Below are positions 44,115 to 54,489 of a stretch of 64,000 nt of DNA, one piece after another. The position numbers were made by a program, and so were the translations under genes. The notes under the pieces were generated by a model that saw only the letters and a program-made list of their open reading frames with translations, made no database searches and had not been told where the DNA came from. The stretch comes from Acanthosepion pharaonis. Lineage: Eukaryota; Mollusca; Cephalopoda; Sepiida; Sepiidae. The DNA lies in contig CAHIKZ030005495.1 in NCBI GenBank assembly GCA_903632075.3, positions 2,553,501 through 2,617,500 of the forward strand. Reading direction: 5' to 3'. Positions within the stretch are counted from its first letter, which is position 1. Each line of letters opens with the position of its first letter.

Positions 44115-44405
44115 ACTAGCAGGAGAGCCCGGCGTTGCCCGGGGATGTAACAGTAAGAGATAGATCAAATATCGATCATTATAAAGACTGAAAAATAAAA
44201 TTGACAAAGATTATTGTTTAAGGTTGACGGACACGCATGTCTTAATTAGTTTTTTTTTGTTTTTTTTTTTTTACGAATTGATCAAACCCAAACTCAAACA
44301 AAAACATTGTTTTCAATCGTTATGAGTCTATCGATTGAATAGAATTTTATAATAAACAATTGTCTTGTAAATGTAATTTTTAAAGCATTCTGAATGTAAA
44401 AATAC
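44115..44405 (-). mobile_element. Helitron-like 3' end
   Basis: Reverse complement ends with a perfect palindrome CCCGG-GCAACG-CCGGG, ten bases, then CTAGT. This matches the Helitron 3' hallmark of a hairpin followed by CTRR. The rest aligns in order with 12136-12433 (TTTACATTCAGAATGC, GACAATTGTTTATAATAAAA, GACATGCGTGTC). The 5' half is missing. Confidence 0.65.
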
Positions 44406-44567
44406 ACCTGGACTCTAAAGTAGATTTTTGCTTACTTTTTGATAATTTTTCTTCGACACAAAACACGAACCCTTTTTCGTGGTAGCTGATTATCTCTTTC
44501 ACTACATCAAGTCTATTCGTTTCTTTCTTTCTTTTATTCATTCTATCTATCGAACGATCTCAGTCTT

Positions 44568-44571
44568 TCCA

Positions 44572-44623
<52 letters not shown>

Positions 44624-44651
44624 ATTGTTCATATCTATCTATCATTATTCG

Positions 44652-44716
<65 letters not shown>

Positions 44717-45055
44717 GCGTCTATTCATATCTATCTATCTATCTATAGATCGATCAATAACAGTCCTTCTATGTCTATCTATCTATCTCCGATTATTCTT
44801 ATCTATCTATATATCGATCGATCGATTTCAGTCTTTTCATGTCTATCTCCGTTTATTCATATCTATCTATCTGTTCCATTCTATTCAGATCTATCTATCT
44901 ATCTATCTATCGATCGATCGATATCAGTCCTTCTATGTCTATCTGTCTATCTCCGTTTATTCATATCTATCAATCTATCTATCTCCGTCTATTCTTATCT
45001 ATCTATATATCGATCGATCGATTTCAGTCTTTCCATGTCCATCTCCGTTTATTCA

Positions 45056-45088
<33 letters not shown>

Positions 45089-45103
45089 GTTCCATTCTAT
45101 TCA

Positions 45104-45160
<57 letters not shown>

Positions 45161-45335
45161 GCGTTTATTTATACCTATCTATCTATTTATCTATAGATCG
45201 ATCGATATCAGTCCTTCGATGTCTATCTATCTATCTCCGTTTATTCATATATATCTATCTATCTATCTCCGTCTATTCTTATCTATCTATATATCGATCG
45301 ATTTCAGTCTTTCCATATCTATCTCCATTTATTCA

Positions 45336-45388
<53 letters not shown>

Positions 45389-45403
45389 GTTCCATTCTAT
45401 TCA

Positions 45404-45448
<45 letters not shown>

Positions 45449-45655
45449 GCGTCTATTCATACCTATCTATCTATCTATTTAACTGTAGATCGATCGATAT
45501 CAGTCCTTCTATGTCTATCTATCTATCTCCGTTTATCCATATCTATCTATCTATTTATCTCCGTCTATTCTTATCTATCTATATATCGATCGATCGATTT
45601 CAGTCTTTCCATATCTATCTCCATTTATTCATATCTATCTATCTCCATTTATTCA

Positions 45656-45720
<65 letters not shown>
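44568..45720. repeat. (ATCT)n higher-order repeat
   Basis: Runs of CTAT interrupted at intervals by CGATCGATATCAGTCCTTC, CTCCGTTTATTCATAT, CTCCGTCTATTCTTAT and CTGTTCCATTCTATTC. These interruptions recur in the same order roughly every 260-300 bp (about 44.75, 44.92, 45.20 and 45.49 kb). Three overlapping LSIYLS-type frames are by-products. Confidence 0.95.
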
Positions 45721-45721
45721 G

Positions 45722-46380
45722 AGTGTGTTTTGGCCGATAGGTAGCGTTGTTGTACATTTTAATGACAATACAAAACGTAACAATAAATTTTATTCTACAC
45801 CGGAGTTCACCAGTTTCTCTCAACCAATGAGTGTTGGCTTCTTGTCGAGAATGCATTTTAAAATATCTCTCGTTCTCTTTTTCCATCCCGGAGGAGGATG
45901 TTTATATATCTACCTGTCATTTTTTCTCACGTACGGACATCCTAGACACAGTTAATTCGACGATGCATTTGCATTGACGGAAACAACCACTTAGTCGTAT
46001 TTGAGACCATTACACCTCGATGTATGTGGCAACTGGCAACTCGTATCCGTTTATGCCTCTCTACTGGGGCGGCTAGCCAATTCCTATTGCCTGCTCTGTC
46101 ACACTTTGGGTTTGTTAAACAACCACAGAGCCCACCTGTGGTTTATACTGTAATTATGCTGAGCAGGCCTTAGCTACAGTTTCTGGGAGAGAGCGCTTTC
46201 TCTGGCGTAATGAACAGTCTAAAAATAAGGCCAGTACGCTCACACCCTCGGTCACGATGACTTGGGACTTCGTGCTAGCAAATAGGATGGAGTCAAATCG
46301 TGGTACAGTTTTCAGACATTTGCTAAGGTGCTGGACGCTAGGATTAAAGGCAGATAACATTAAGACGTCACCTTCCTGAT
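45722..46380. other. No gene seen
   Basis: The frames at 45725-45955 and 46154-46360 lack family resemblance. Confidence 0.45.
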
Positions 46381-46384
46381 AAAT

Positions 46385-46450
46385 CGACCCTGATGAGATT
46401 CAAACCCTGTTCTTATCGTCGGAAAGCGAACGTGACCATCCTCTAGGAAG
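46385..46450 (-). repeat. tRNA-like SINE head, decayed
   Basis: Reverse complement: GGATGGTCACGTTCGCTTTC, CGACGATAAGAACAGG and GGTTTGAATCTCATC, i.e. anticodon-arm like and B-box like segments. The TTCGCTTTC part matches the 5.06-kb tRNA-like head. Confidence 0.45.
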
Positions 46451-46704
46451 AAAAGCAGTCATCCCTTGTTTTGAACACAAGCACTTCCGCTATACCATCT
46501 CAGTCTGTCTTATCTTAACTTATATTGATTTATATTGATACTGCGTAAGTAACTGGATGATGAAGTGTGGGTTATTTTCCCGTCAGCTCTAAAGAGCGTG
46601 TAATTAGAGCATTTTATCAGTAATGCAATATTATAAACTAATTTGTAGCAGCTGCACTTGGAGGCTAAATTATTCTTTTATCGCAAGGCTCTTTTACCAG
46701 AGTG

Positions 46705-46830
46705 CATGCTTTTTTTTTATCTTTTTTAAAATTGGTTCACTCCAAGCAACGGAGATATTGCCAATACGACGCAGGGGGTTACTGAGAATAAAAGAGAATA
46801 AAAAGACGTTAATGGAGAGGACTGTGGGAA
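46705..46830 (-). pseudogene. LINE 3' tail scrap
   Basis: TTCACTCCAAGCAACGGAGA then GACGCAGGGGGTTACTGAGAA matches the minus-strand LINE 3' UTR (30.03, 59.8 and 62.5 kb). Confidence 0.55.
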
Positions 46831-47017
46831 GGACAATACATGAACAAGGTTCAAGAAAATATCCACATATAGAAATATATAAGTATATATGGTTCATATT
46901 TTACATAATCCCTTTTCAAATGAAGAAAAATATTCCTTAATTAAGGTTTTAATGCTTAATAAATTACTTTTATTCGATCATTAAAAAAGCACACTTATAT
47001 AGATATACATAGGTACG

Positions 47018-47051
47018 ATCGATAGCTAGATAGATAGATATGAGTAGAGGC

Positions 47052-47086
<35 letters not shown>

Positions 47087-47090
47087 CTTG
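47018..47090. repeat. (TAGA)n microsatellite
   Basis: TAGA run, the complement type of the 44.6-kb tract. Confidence 0.93.
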
Positions 47091-47099
47091 CTTGGTAGA

Positions 47100-47670
47100 T
47101 CTCTGAATAATAGTTTATTATTGACAATTTATTGATATTTTTCAGCCATCTTATGGAAATCTTTTGTTTATTCCATCTTTAAAAAAACACTACAAATACC
47201 ACGCTTGGGGGAGGGAACATAGTGGGGCAGAGTATCCACCTATTTTTTTTTTTCAAAAAGGTTCGTTTTCGAATTAAATACGAATAGAAATTAATAATTT
47301 TGTTTTCAAACAAATCAAATCGCTTTATCTAAGTTCATTAATTTTTTTTTTTCAAATTATTATTTATAAAAAGTATATAAACAATAGATATATTTAAACA
47401 TCATTTTTCCAAGCAAAAATCATAGCGAGCCTTACTTCTTCGAAAAATAATTATTTACTATTTATTTAGGAGAGGAATTTAGATTTTTTAAAGTAAATAA
47501 AGTTTTAGTGATTATTTTCTTTTTAAAGAAAGTGAAAGAAGCAAACATTTCTCCGTAAATAAATTTCATTACTAACTATTTTGAAAGAGAGAAGTAAGAT
47601 ACATTGAGAATTTATTTTGAATAGCGATCATGTTTAAATTTCAAGTTATATTTGTTTTTGAAAAGAAAAA
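47100..47670. other. No gene; AT-rich
   Basis: Low-complexity A/T DNA. Confidence 0.5.
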
Positions 47671-47672
47671 AA

Positions 47673-47947
47673 ATAACTTTAGTTAAATAAAAATTATGAG
47701 AGACAGACATGAGTTACGGTCAACATGAATTGTTTTGAATATAATTTTAGGAATTCAACTCTATTTTATTTAAATTAATTTTCTTTCTTTCATACCTTTG
47801 CTTATTCTGTCATTCTTTCGTTAGAAAAAAAAACACACCTTTAGTTAAATAAAAATTTTGAGAGTCAGACATGAGTTACGGTCAACATAAGTTGTTTTTA
47901 ATATTTGTTTTCCGAATTTAACTCTGTTTTATTTAAATTGATTTTCT
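47673..47947 (+). repeat. Direct duplication of ~110 bp
   Basis: TTAGTTAAATAAAAATT, CAGACATGAGTTACGGTCAA, CAACTCTATTTTATTTAAAT occur at 47680 and again at 47842 with about 85 percent identity by eye. Confidence 0.75.
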
Positions 47948-47949
47948 AA

Positions 47950-48540
47950 AAAATAAGGCTCGATATAGTTTTTGTTTTAATAAAACTTAATTTAAAATGA
48001 ATTAATTTTGTGTTAGTTACAACCCCCCAAAAAAAAAAAAATCAATGAAGTTTACTTTTTAAAGTTTAAATAAAAAAATTATTTTCAATAAGATGGCCGA
48101 AAATTAATAATAATTCAATAATGCATACACCCACGCACACACACATACTCACGCACACAGACATAGAGACAAATAAACCTGTTATTAAAAATCGGTTGTA
48201 GTGAACAAAACAAGATCTAGATTTAAAATTTAAATGCTAAGCACTGACTCATTGATTTTGTTAGAAATTCAAAAGACTCGAATTTACAAACGAATTCGTA
48301 AACTTAAGAAATCAGCACATATGCTAGGCCACAAAAATCTCCTGAGCCAAGCATAGAAATGAATACAATATGGGAACCAGTAATAAGGAGTGCCAAAGAA
48401 AAGCGATAACAACAAAAATTGCAATATGAGTTCTGGTAAAAAAAAACATGCAATGATAACGGCAAAAATTGCTGGAAAAAATGGTTGTTGAAGACATTAG
48501 GTTTATAATACCCAGAAATTCATACAGAGATGTCTTCAAG
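47950..48540. other. No gene; ORF at 48324-48797 overlaps SINE
   Basis: The 157-codon minus frame runs from SINE-C sequence into unique DNA and is therefore not a credible gene. Confidence 0.5.
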
Positions 48541-48552
48541 AACACATCACAC

Positions 48553-48790
48553 AGTGAATAAAGGCGTTGGTTAGATCCAGTGTGAGAGAGTGTGAGTTTA
48601 ATACCCGGTGGACAACTTTCAGAGGGACAGCCATTAAACATGGAACTAGAACAGTCTACCTCAGAGAGCGAAATAAAGGGTTCAGTTCGACATTCCAACC
48701 ACCTGAAGAAGGCCGGAGCGTACAATGGCCGAAACGTTGTAACAAATATGGCGACAAAGATGAGGACAATAGTCCGAATAATGTAAATAA
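48553..48790 (+). repeat. SINE-C copy leading into the 107-bp array
   Basis: GTGAATAAAGGCGTTGG (A box), TTAGATCCAGTGTGAGAG, GTGTGAGTTTAATACCCGG (B box), body TTCAGTTCGACATTCCAACC, module CTGAAGA-A-GGCCG..TGGCC-GAAAC-GTT (48703-48738) and hairpin GGAC-AATA-GTCC. The last 80 bp are the source of the adjoining tandem array. Confidence 0.75.
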
Positions 48791-49510
48791 TGTACATAAC
48801 ACCTCATCTCAGAAATACAGACAGATACTGAAAGGCTGAAGTGTAGGTAATAAATATGGCGACAAAGATGAAGACAATGGTCCGAATAATGTAAATAGTG
48901 TACATAATACCTCATCTCAGAAATATAGACAGATACTGAAAGGCCGAAACGTTGTAATAAATATAGTGACAAAGATGAGGACAATAGTCCGAATAATGTA
49001 AATAATGTACATAACACCTCATCTCAGAAATATAGACAGATACTGAAAGGCTGAAACGTTGTAATAAATATGGCGACAAAGATGAGGACAATAGTCCAAA
49101 TAATGTAAATAGTGCACATAATACCTCATCTCAGAAATATAGACAGATACTGAAAGGCTGAAACGTTGTAATAAATATGGCGACAAAGATGAGGACAATA
49201 GTCCGAATAATGTAAATAGTGTACATAATACCTCATCTCAGAAATATAGACAGATACTGAAAGGCCGAAACCTTGTAATAAATATAGGACAATAGTCCGA
49301 ATAAAAAATGAGGACAATACCTCATCCGAAAATATAGACAGATACTGAAAATAAATATAGTGACAAAATGGGGACAATAGTCGAATAATGAAAATATAGA
49401 CATAATATCATCTCAGAAAATAGACAGATACTGAAAAGGCTGTAACGTTGTAATAAATATGGCGACAAAGATGAGGAGAATAGTCCGAATAATGTAAAGA
49501 ATGTATATAA
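48735..49510 (+). repeat. 107-bp tandem array derived from the SINE-C tail
   Basis: About seven units starting GAAACGTTGTAATAAATATG, then GCGACAAAGATGAGG, ACAATAGTCCGAATAATG, CACCTCATCTCAGAAATAT and AGACAGATACTGAAAGGC(C/T). Unit starts at 48944, 49054 and 49161 give a 107-110 bp period. The units between 49265 and 49435 are shortened and scrambled. In the array the stem II loop of the module is deleted (CTGAAAGGCCGAAAC), while the GGAC hairpin is kept. Confidence 0.85.
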
Positions 49511-49514
49511 TACC

Positions 49515-49925
49515 TCATTTCAGAAGTATAGACATTTATTAAACTCATCTGTTTCAACATTCATACACTTCTTTATAACTGATAACCTACTATAAGGTAA
49601 TTAAAAAATTCCCGATTAAAAATATCGAAAAAGATGTATTCGTAGAATATCTGTTTCTATTAAAGCTACTGAAAGTTCCTCCAAAAATATCCCCGGAAAT
49701 TTATTCTGTCGTTGTTTTATAATTTTGTCTTCGAATATTTGAATAAGTAAATATATTAATTCTTTTTAAATAATTTTATTTAATATTTTTCTTTTAAATT
49801 TACTTTGTTGTTTTAATATTCGTTTTTTAAAAGTTACTCGTTTATTTACTCTCGATGTGAAAATAAATTCAAGAGAATAGAAATTTTTAAAATACATACA
49901 TGTATAGCGTATCGAAATTATCAGC
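49515..49925. other. No gene; AT-rich
   Basis: No recognisable feature. Confidence 0.5.
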
Positions 49926-49930
49926 AGAAT

Positions 49931-50001
49931 TAAAAAAAATAAAAACGAACGGTAATAATAATCGGGAATATGTATTATTACCGTTCGTTTTTATTTTTTA
50001 A
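49931..50001. repeat. 29-bp-arm inverted repeat
   Basis: TAAAAACGAACGGTAATAATA and its complement around a short loop at 49961-49972. This is a stable hairpin, possibly a small MITE or a recent inverted duplication. Confidence 0.85.
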
Positions 50002-50430
50002 TACTGAAAATTTCGAATGCATTCTAATTCATTTTAATTTTAAGATATCTTCGTAAATTCAAATCATGCCCGGATATTTTTTTTTTTACAAAGAAGTTAG
50101 CTTGAGTTATAACGAGTATATTATTTATTTTGTCGTAACTATTATAGTTTTTTTTAGTTTTAAACGGACACACACATACACAATTATTGCTCTTTTTATA
50201 TGTATAGATATACCGGGTGTAACAGCAAAATTGTCCAATTATTATTTTTAAGCTTTGAACCATTGTATCTTAGAAATGATTAAAGATATCTTACTGGATT
50301 TCTCCGAGGTTTTTATAACAAGACGAGACTTAACAGAAGAATCGGGATGATATCTATCATAAGCGAAAATGGGATATTCCTAATTAATTAGTCATAGCTA
50401 AGGATCGGAAGCTCATGAAAGATTGAAAGT

Positions 50431-50432
<2 letters not shown>

Positions 50433-50502
<70 letters not shown>
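50433..50502. repeat. (AT)n microsatellite, left half of split site
   Basis: AT run at the family's fixed internal site. Confidence 0.95.
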
Positions 50503-50503
<1 letters not shown>

Positions 50504-50783
50504 TAACTATACCTGTTTCGAAAAACCTTCGAATTTTTGGTTTTGCCGATAATCAAATCAATCACGAAGGAAAAAAAAAGGTTTTAAAAAAGAAAGAGCC
50601 AGGAACATGAAAGTCTGTCGAAAAAATCGCACAGATACAGGTTCAAAGCCCAAAAAAAAACCCTGACACGAGTAAAACAACTAACTAAAAAAGAGTTCAA
50701 TACAACCGTAGAGCAGACTTAGATAAACCTAGTGAGCCAGACAAACCTACCCAAGTTTCACCTAAGCGGATCGTCAGGGAAAG

Positions 50784-50786
<3 letters not shown>
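50503..50786 (-). mobile_element. Small insertion nested in the MITE's (AT)n
   Basis: A 284-bp segment with (AT)n on both sides. On the minus strand one end has CTGACGAT, CC..GG, T and GAAAC (50755-50777). Near the other end it has TTCGAAGGTTTTTCGAAAC followed by AGGTA..TACCT (about 50504-50536). Both resemble hammerhead-like modules seen elsewhere here, so this may be a short Penelope-like or retrozyme-like unit. No coding is found. Confidence 0.5.

Positions 50787-50850
<64 letters not shown>
50787..50850. repeat. (AT)n microsatellite, right half of split site
   Basis: AT run flanking the nested insertion. Confidence 0.95.
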
Positions 50851-50852
<2 letters not shown>

Positions 50853-51437
50853 ATTTCAGGATCGTTTTCCGACTTGTTCAAGATGTCCTGGGGTAATTTG
50901 GTGCCTCACGGGTTTCAAGTACGATTTCCTTTTCAAGTCTTTTTTCACTGCACTTTGGACTGCCATAGCTGCAACTCCTCTCTCACGTGCCAAACGTCTT
51001 ATGGATTGAGTTGGATCTTTTCTAATTGATCTCTTTAGTTCTATGTTGAAATGATGATCCCTCTTCCTGTTGTGACCTCCTGATCCAGTTTTCCTTTCTA
51101 TTGTTCTCTCTTTTTTAAACTTTTTCAACTTTCTCTTGATGGTTCTTGAATGGATTTGAAGCTGGAAGCCAGAGTTTAAATATTGATACCATTACTGAAA
51201 GCCTGAATGATTTTTCCTCTCACCATTGCTCAGTTGAGAAGACAGTGGGCCTGACACAACCTGTTCTCTTTCTAGCTGAATAATTCAAATGTTTCTTTTT
51301 CATGGATTATTACAACATATTGTGCCAAGATGGCTAAACGTCTCGTCTGAAATTCTGAAACGAAGAAACTCAATTATTATTTTTTGGGATGGACAATTAT
51401 TCTGTTACACGATTTGAACAAGTTTGCTGTTATATCC

Positions 51438-51439
<2 letters not shown>

Positions 51440-51497
<58 letters not shown>
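51440..51497. repeat. (AT)n microsatellite
   Basis: AT run directly at the right end of MITE copy D. Confidence 0.95.
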
Positions 51498-51499
<2 letters not shown>

Positions 51500-51750
51500 T
51501 GGTAATCGGTTGTTACAATCCAAGTGAATCTATTGTCACAATATAAAATTTTAAATATTAAATGTTAAAACTGATTCACAAAAAGCTCTCAGTGTTTATT
51601 TTCTCTAAACCGACCAAAATATTTCATACAATTAAGATACCATAAGTGAATGCTCATTTTCACCCGAGAACTTTAAATGTAAAATTCACATCATATTTCA
51701 AACTATCAATGGTGGTAGATTATTGAAAAAGAAATGGCTAGAAGGGGAAA
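51498..51750. other. No gene seen
   Basis: AT-rich spacer. Confidence 0.5.
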
Positions 51751-51869
51751 GAAAATATATATATATATATATATATATATAATCATTATTCAGTCATAAA
51801 AATATTTTTCCTGCCTTTCATCTAAATTGTGTGCTTCATCATACCAGACTGATGCGAGAGTTATATATA

Positions 51870-52008
51870 TATATATAGACAGTTGTCCACATACAAGCGT
51901 GTTTCGCTGTATCACAGCTAATCAGTGTGCTAAACATCAAGACGGGATTGAAACCCGACCGATTTGACATCAGTCAGAGGTCTTACCCCTAAGCTATCGG
52001 CGCATGGA
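51870..52008 (-). repeat. SINE-E (tRNA-derived with hammerhead-like tail)
   Basis: Reverse complement starts GCGCCGATAGCTTAGGGGTA (A box) and AGACCTCTGACTG, then GTCGGGTTTCAATCCCGTC (a B box with a pairing T arm). The hammerhead-like fold follows about 25 bp downstream, and the element ends in (AT)n. The head is close to a real tRNA, but its anticodon arm is not convincingly paired and the element is fused to other sequence. Confidence 0.7.
51888..51929 (-). ncRNA. Complete hammerhead-type fold, G8 substituted
   Basis: Minus strand: stem I arm CACA; core CTGATTA; stem II GCTGT-GAT-ACAGC (5 bp); GAAA; stem III CA-CGCT-TG closed by an A-T pair; candidate cleavage triplet GTA; stem I arm TGTG. 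Order and lengths fit a type I hammerhead. The one core deviation is G8 to U, a residue known to be needed for catalysis, so this copy is probably inactive. It lies in the tail of a tRNA-derived SINE. Confidence 0.6.
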
Positions 52009-52088
52009 AGAGGAACAGAAATTTTAATGTATTATATGCAGATGTATACAAACGCCAGCAGCCAGAGGGCTCAGTTCGTTAATGAAAA

Positions 52089-52151
<63 letters not shown>

Positions 52152-52267
52152 ATAAATTCTAAAATTCAGTCATGAAAGTATCTTTCCTGACTGTCTATGA
52201 ATTTACACACCCTTTCAGGCATTAGATTGATGCAAACATTTCCAGTAGTTTTGGAGACAAATCTCAT

Positions 52268-52330
<63 letters not shown>

Positions 52331-52440
52331 AATTAATTCAGTCATCAAAATATTTTTCCTTCCTTTCATCTAAATTGTGTTTCATCCCTAGCAGACTGAT
52401 GATACGAGAATTATTCATATAAATTCCTAGCATCATCATT

Positions 52441-53160
52441 AAGTTATCAAATGATTCTTTTGAGTTTTTCAATGTTATGTCAGTTTCTGTCATATTCCTT
52501 ATCAACATCAGTCCTATGACTGGGTGTGGTCATAGGCTTACTGTCCACCTGATTAACTCCTCTCTATATCTGACCTTTGCAAGAGTAGTATTCATTTATG
52601 CATAACATATCTTGGGAAAGCAGACTTGGCAGAGCTCATTTCTCTCTCAGCTAAACCTCTAACTTAAAATCTCGCCTACTCCATGGGGCATGATGGTTGT
52701 TGACACTATAAGAAAGGTTATCTGTTCTTTGACAGGTCTTGTTTTTAATTCTGCTAGGTGTCTCAATCACCTTCCTTACCAGAAAAGTACTTGCGAGTCA
52801 AAGTAAGCATTGCAAAAGAATAATTCTGATTTTCATCTTGTTCGTGAACCGGTTTTGTTGCCGATGGTCCCACTGGGCGGCAGGTAGTAATAAGTTACAT
52901 GGTACCAGTTGAATTCGTCGAATGACCTGACATAATCAAAAAGAATTCCAAAATTAAGATGTTTTTTCCGTTTTTTTATGTGACTGAAAGATTAATAGTA
53001 ACGTTGGGGTGATATTAGGACCTTGGTGAGGCTCAGGATTACGTGCTCAAAATTTCTGTATAGCTAAGTAGGTACCCACAAAACGCCGAGATAAAAAGCA
53101 TCTTTCTCCAGTTTTCTTTGTGAAGAGTTGCTTAATTAGAAAATAAACATATGGACCTTT
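52441..53160. other. No gene seen
   Basis: CAGTCCTATGACTGGGTGTGG (quoted to 20 bases in databases as unknown to me) and surrounding unique DNA give no family match by eye. Confidence 0.4.
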
Positions 53161-53164
53161 TTTG

Positions 53165-54485
53165 TTATTTCATTTCTTTATTATAGTTTATTTATTGTAT
53201 TTATTTATTATATTATTATTATGTTATTATATTATATTTATTATATTATACTATATTATTATATTATAATTATATTTATTTATATATTATTATAATTTAT
53301 TATATTATTATATCATATTATATCGTTTTTTTTATTATATTATTATAACATATTATTATATTAGTATTACATTATACTTATTATTATATTATATTTATTT
53401 ATTATATTTATTATATTATTATTATGTTATTATATTATATTATTATATTATATTATTATTATATTATATTATATTTATTATTATTATGTTATATTTATTA
53501 TATTATATTATATTATTATATTATTTTCATATTATTATTATTACATTATTATTATATATATTTATATATTATTATAATTTATTATATTATTATATCGTTA
53601 TATTATATTATTATTGTGCCATATTATTATATAATATTACATTATACTTATTATTATATTATTTTATTTATTATATTATTATTATGTTATTATATTATAT
53701 ATTATTATATTATATTTATTATTACTATATTTATTATTATTATATTATATTTTTATTATATATTATTTTATATTATTACATTATTATTATATTTATTTAT
53801 ATGTCATTATAATTTATAATATTATTATATCATATTATATCGTTATATTATATTATTATTATATCATATTATTATATTAGTATTACATTATACGTATTAT
53901 TATTGTATTATATTTATTTATTATATTATTATTATATTATATTATATTTATTATATGATTATATTATATTATTATATTATGATATTATATTACATTATTA
54001 TATTATATTATTACATTGTATTTATTATTATATTATATTTATTATTATTATATTATATTTATTATATTTATTTTATATTATTACATCATTATTATATTTA
54101 TTTATATATTATTATAATTTATTATATTATTATATCATATTATATCGTTATATTATATTATAATATATTATTACATTAGTATTACATTATACTTATTATT
54201 ATTTTATATTTATTTATTATATTATTAACATATTATGTTATATTTATTATATGATTATGTTATATTATGATATTATATTACTTTATTATATTATTATATT
54301 ATATTATATTATTATTATATTATATTACTATTATTATGTTATATTATTATATCATATTTATCATATTTATTGTATTTCTTATATTATTATTATATTATAT
54401 TATATTTATCATATTTATTATATTTATTTATTGTATTTCTTATATTATTATTTTATTATATTTATTGCTTATATTTAATTATTAT
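53165..54485. repeat. ATT/ATA low-complexity tract, 1.3 kb
   Basis: TATTATTATATTA-type sequence with almost no G or C. Subregions with TATATCGTTATATTATATTA recur near 53310, 53590, 53830 and 54135, showing an underlying repeat of roughly 250-300 bp. The YYIILYYY frames are by-products. Confidence 0.95.
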
Positions 54486-54489
54486 ATTT

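Larger units (their letters stand above)
50213..51439 (-). mobile_element. Tc1/mariner-type MITE copy D with TA target duplications
   Basis: Left end CCGGGTGTAACAGCAAAATT, right end GTTATATCCGG, each flanked by TA, the target used by this superfamily. The minus-strand frame at 50856-51128 gives the clearest coding remnant: FKKERTIERKTGSGGHNRK, DHHFNIELKRSIRKDPTQSI, RRLARERGVAAMAVQSAVKK, then RHQITPGHLE. These are the second helix-turn-helix region and linker of the transposase. The DDE domain is absent. The internal (AT)n site is split by another element. Confidence 0.85.
51754..52440 (+). repeat. Repeated ATTCAGTCAT(A/G)AAA block around AT runs
   Basis: ATTCAGTCAT then AAAATATTTTTCCTGCCTTTCATC..GTGT..CATC..CAGACTGATG occurs at 51786 and 52334, with a diverged version at 52163. 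Each copy is preceded by an (AT)n run (51754-51782, 52090-52150 and 52270-52318). The three copies suggest successive insertions of one short element that carries an AT tract. Confidence 0.65.

Noticed and set aside
44479..45744. ORFs of 285 and 301 codons rich in LSIYLS
   Set aside because: By-products of the (ATCT)n tract; three frames are open at once.
48324..48797. 157-codon minus ORF as a gene
   Set aside because: Half of it is antisense SINE-C and the rest shows no family or splice context.
51945..52005. Functional tRNA gene on the minus strand
   Set aside because: Good A and B boxes and T arm, but the anticodon arm is poorly paired and the sequence is fused to a repeat tail.
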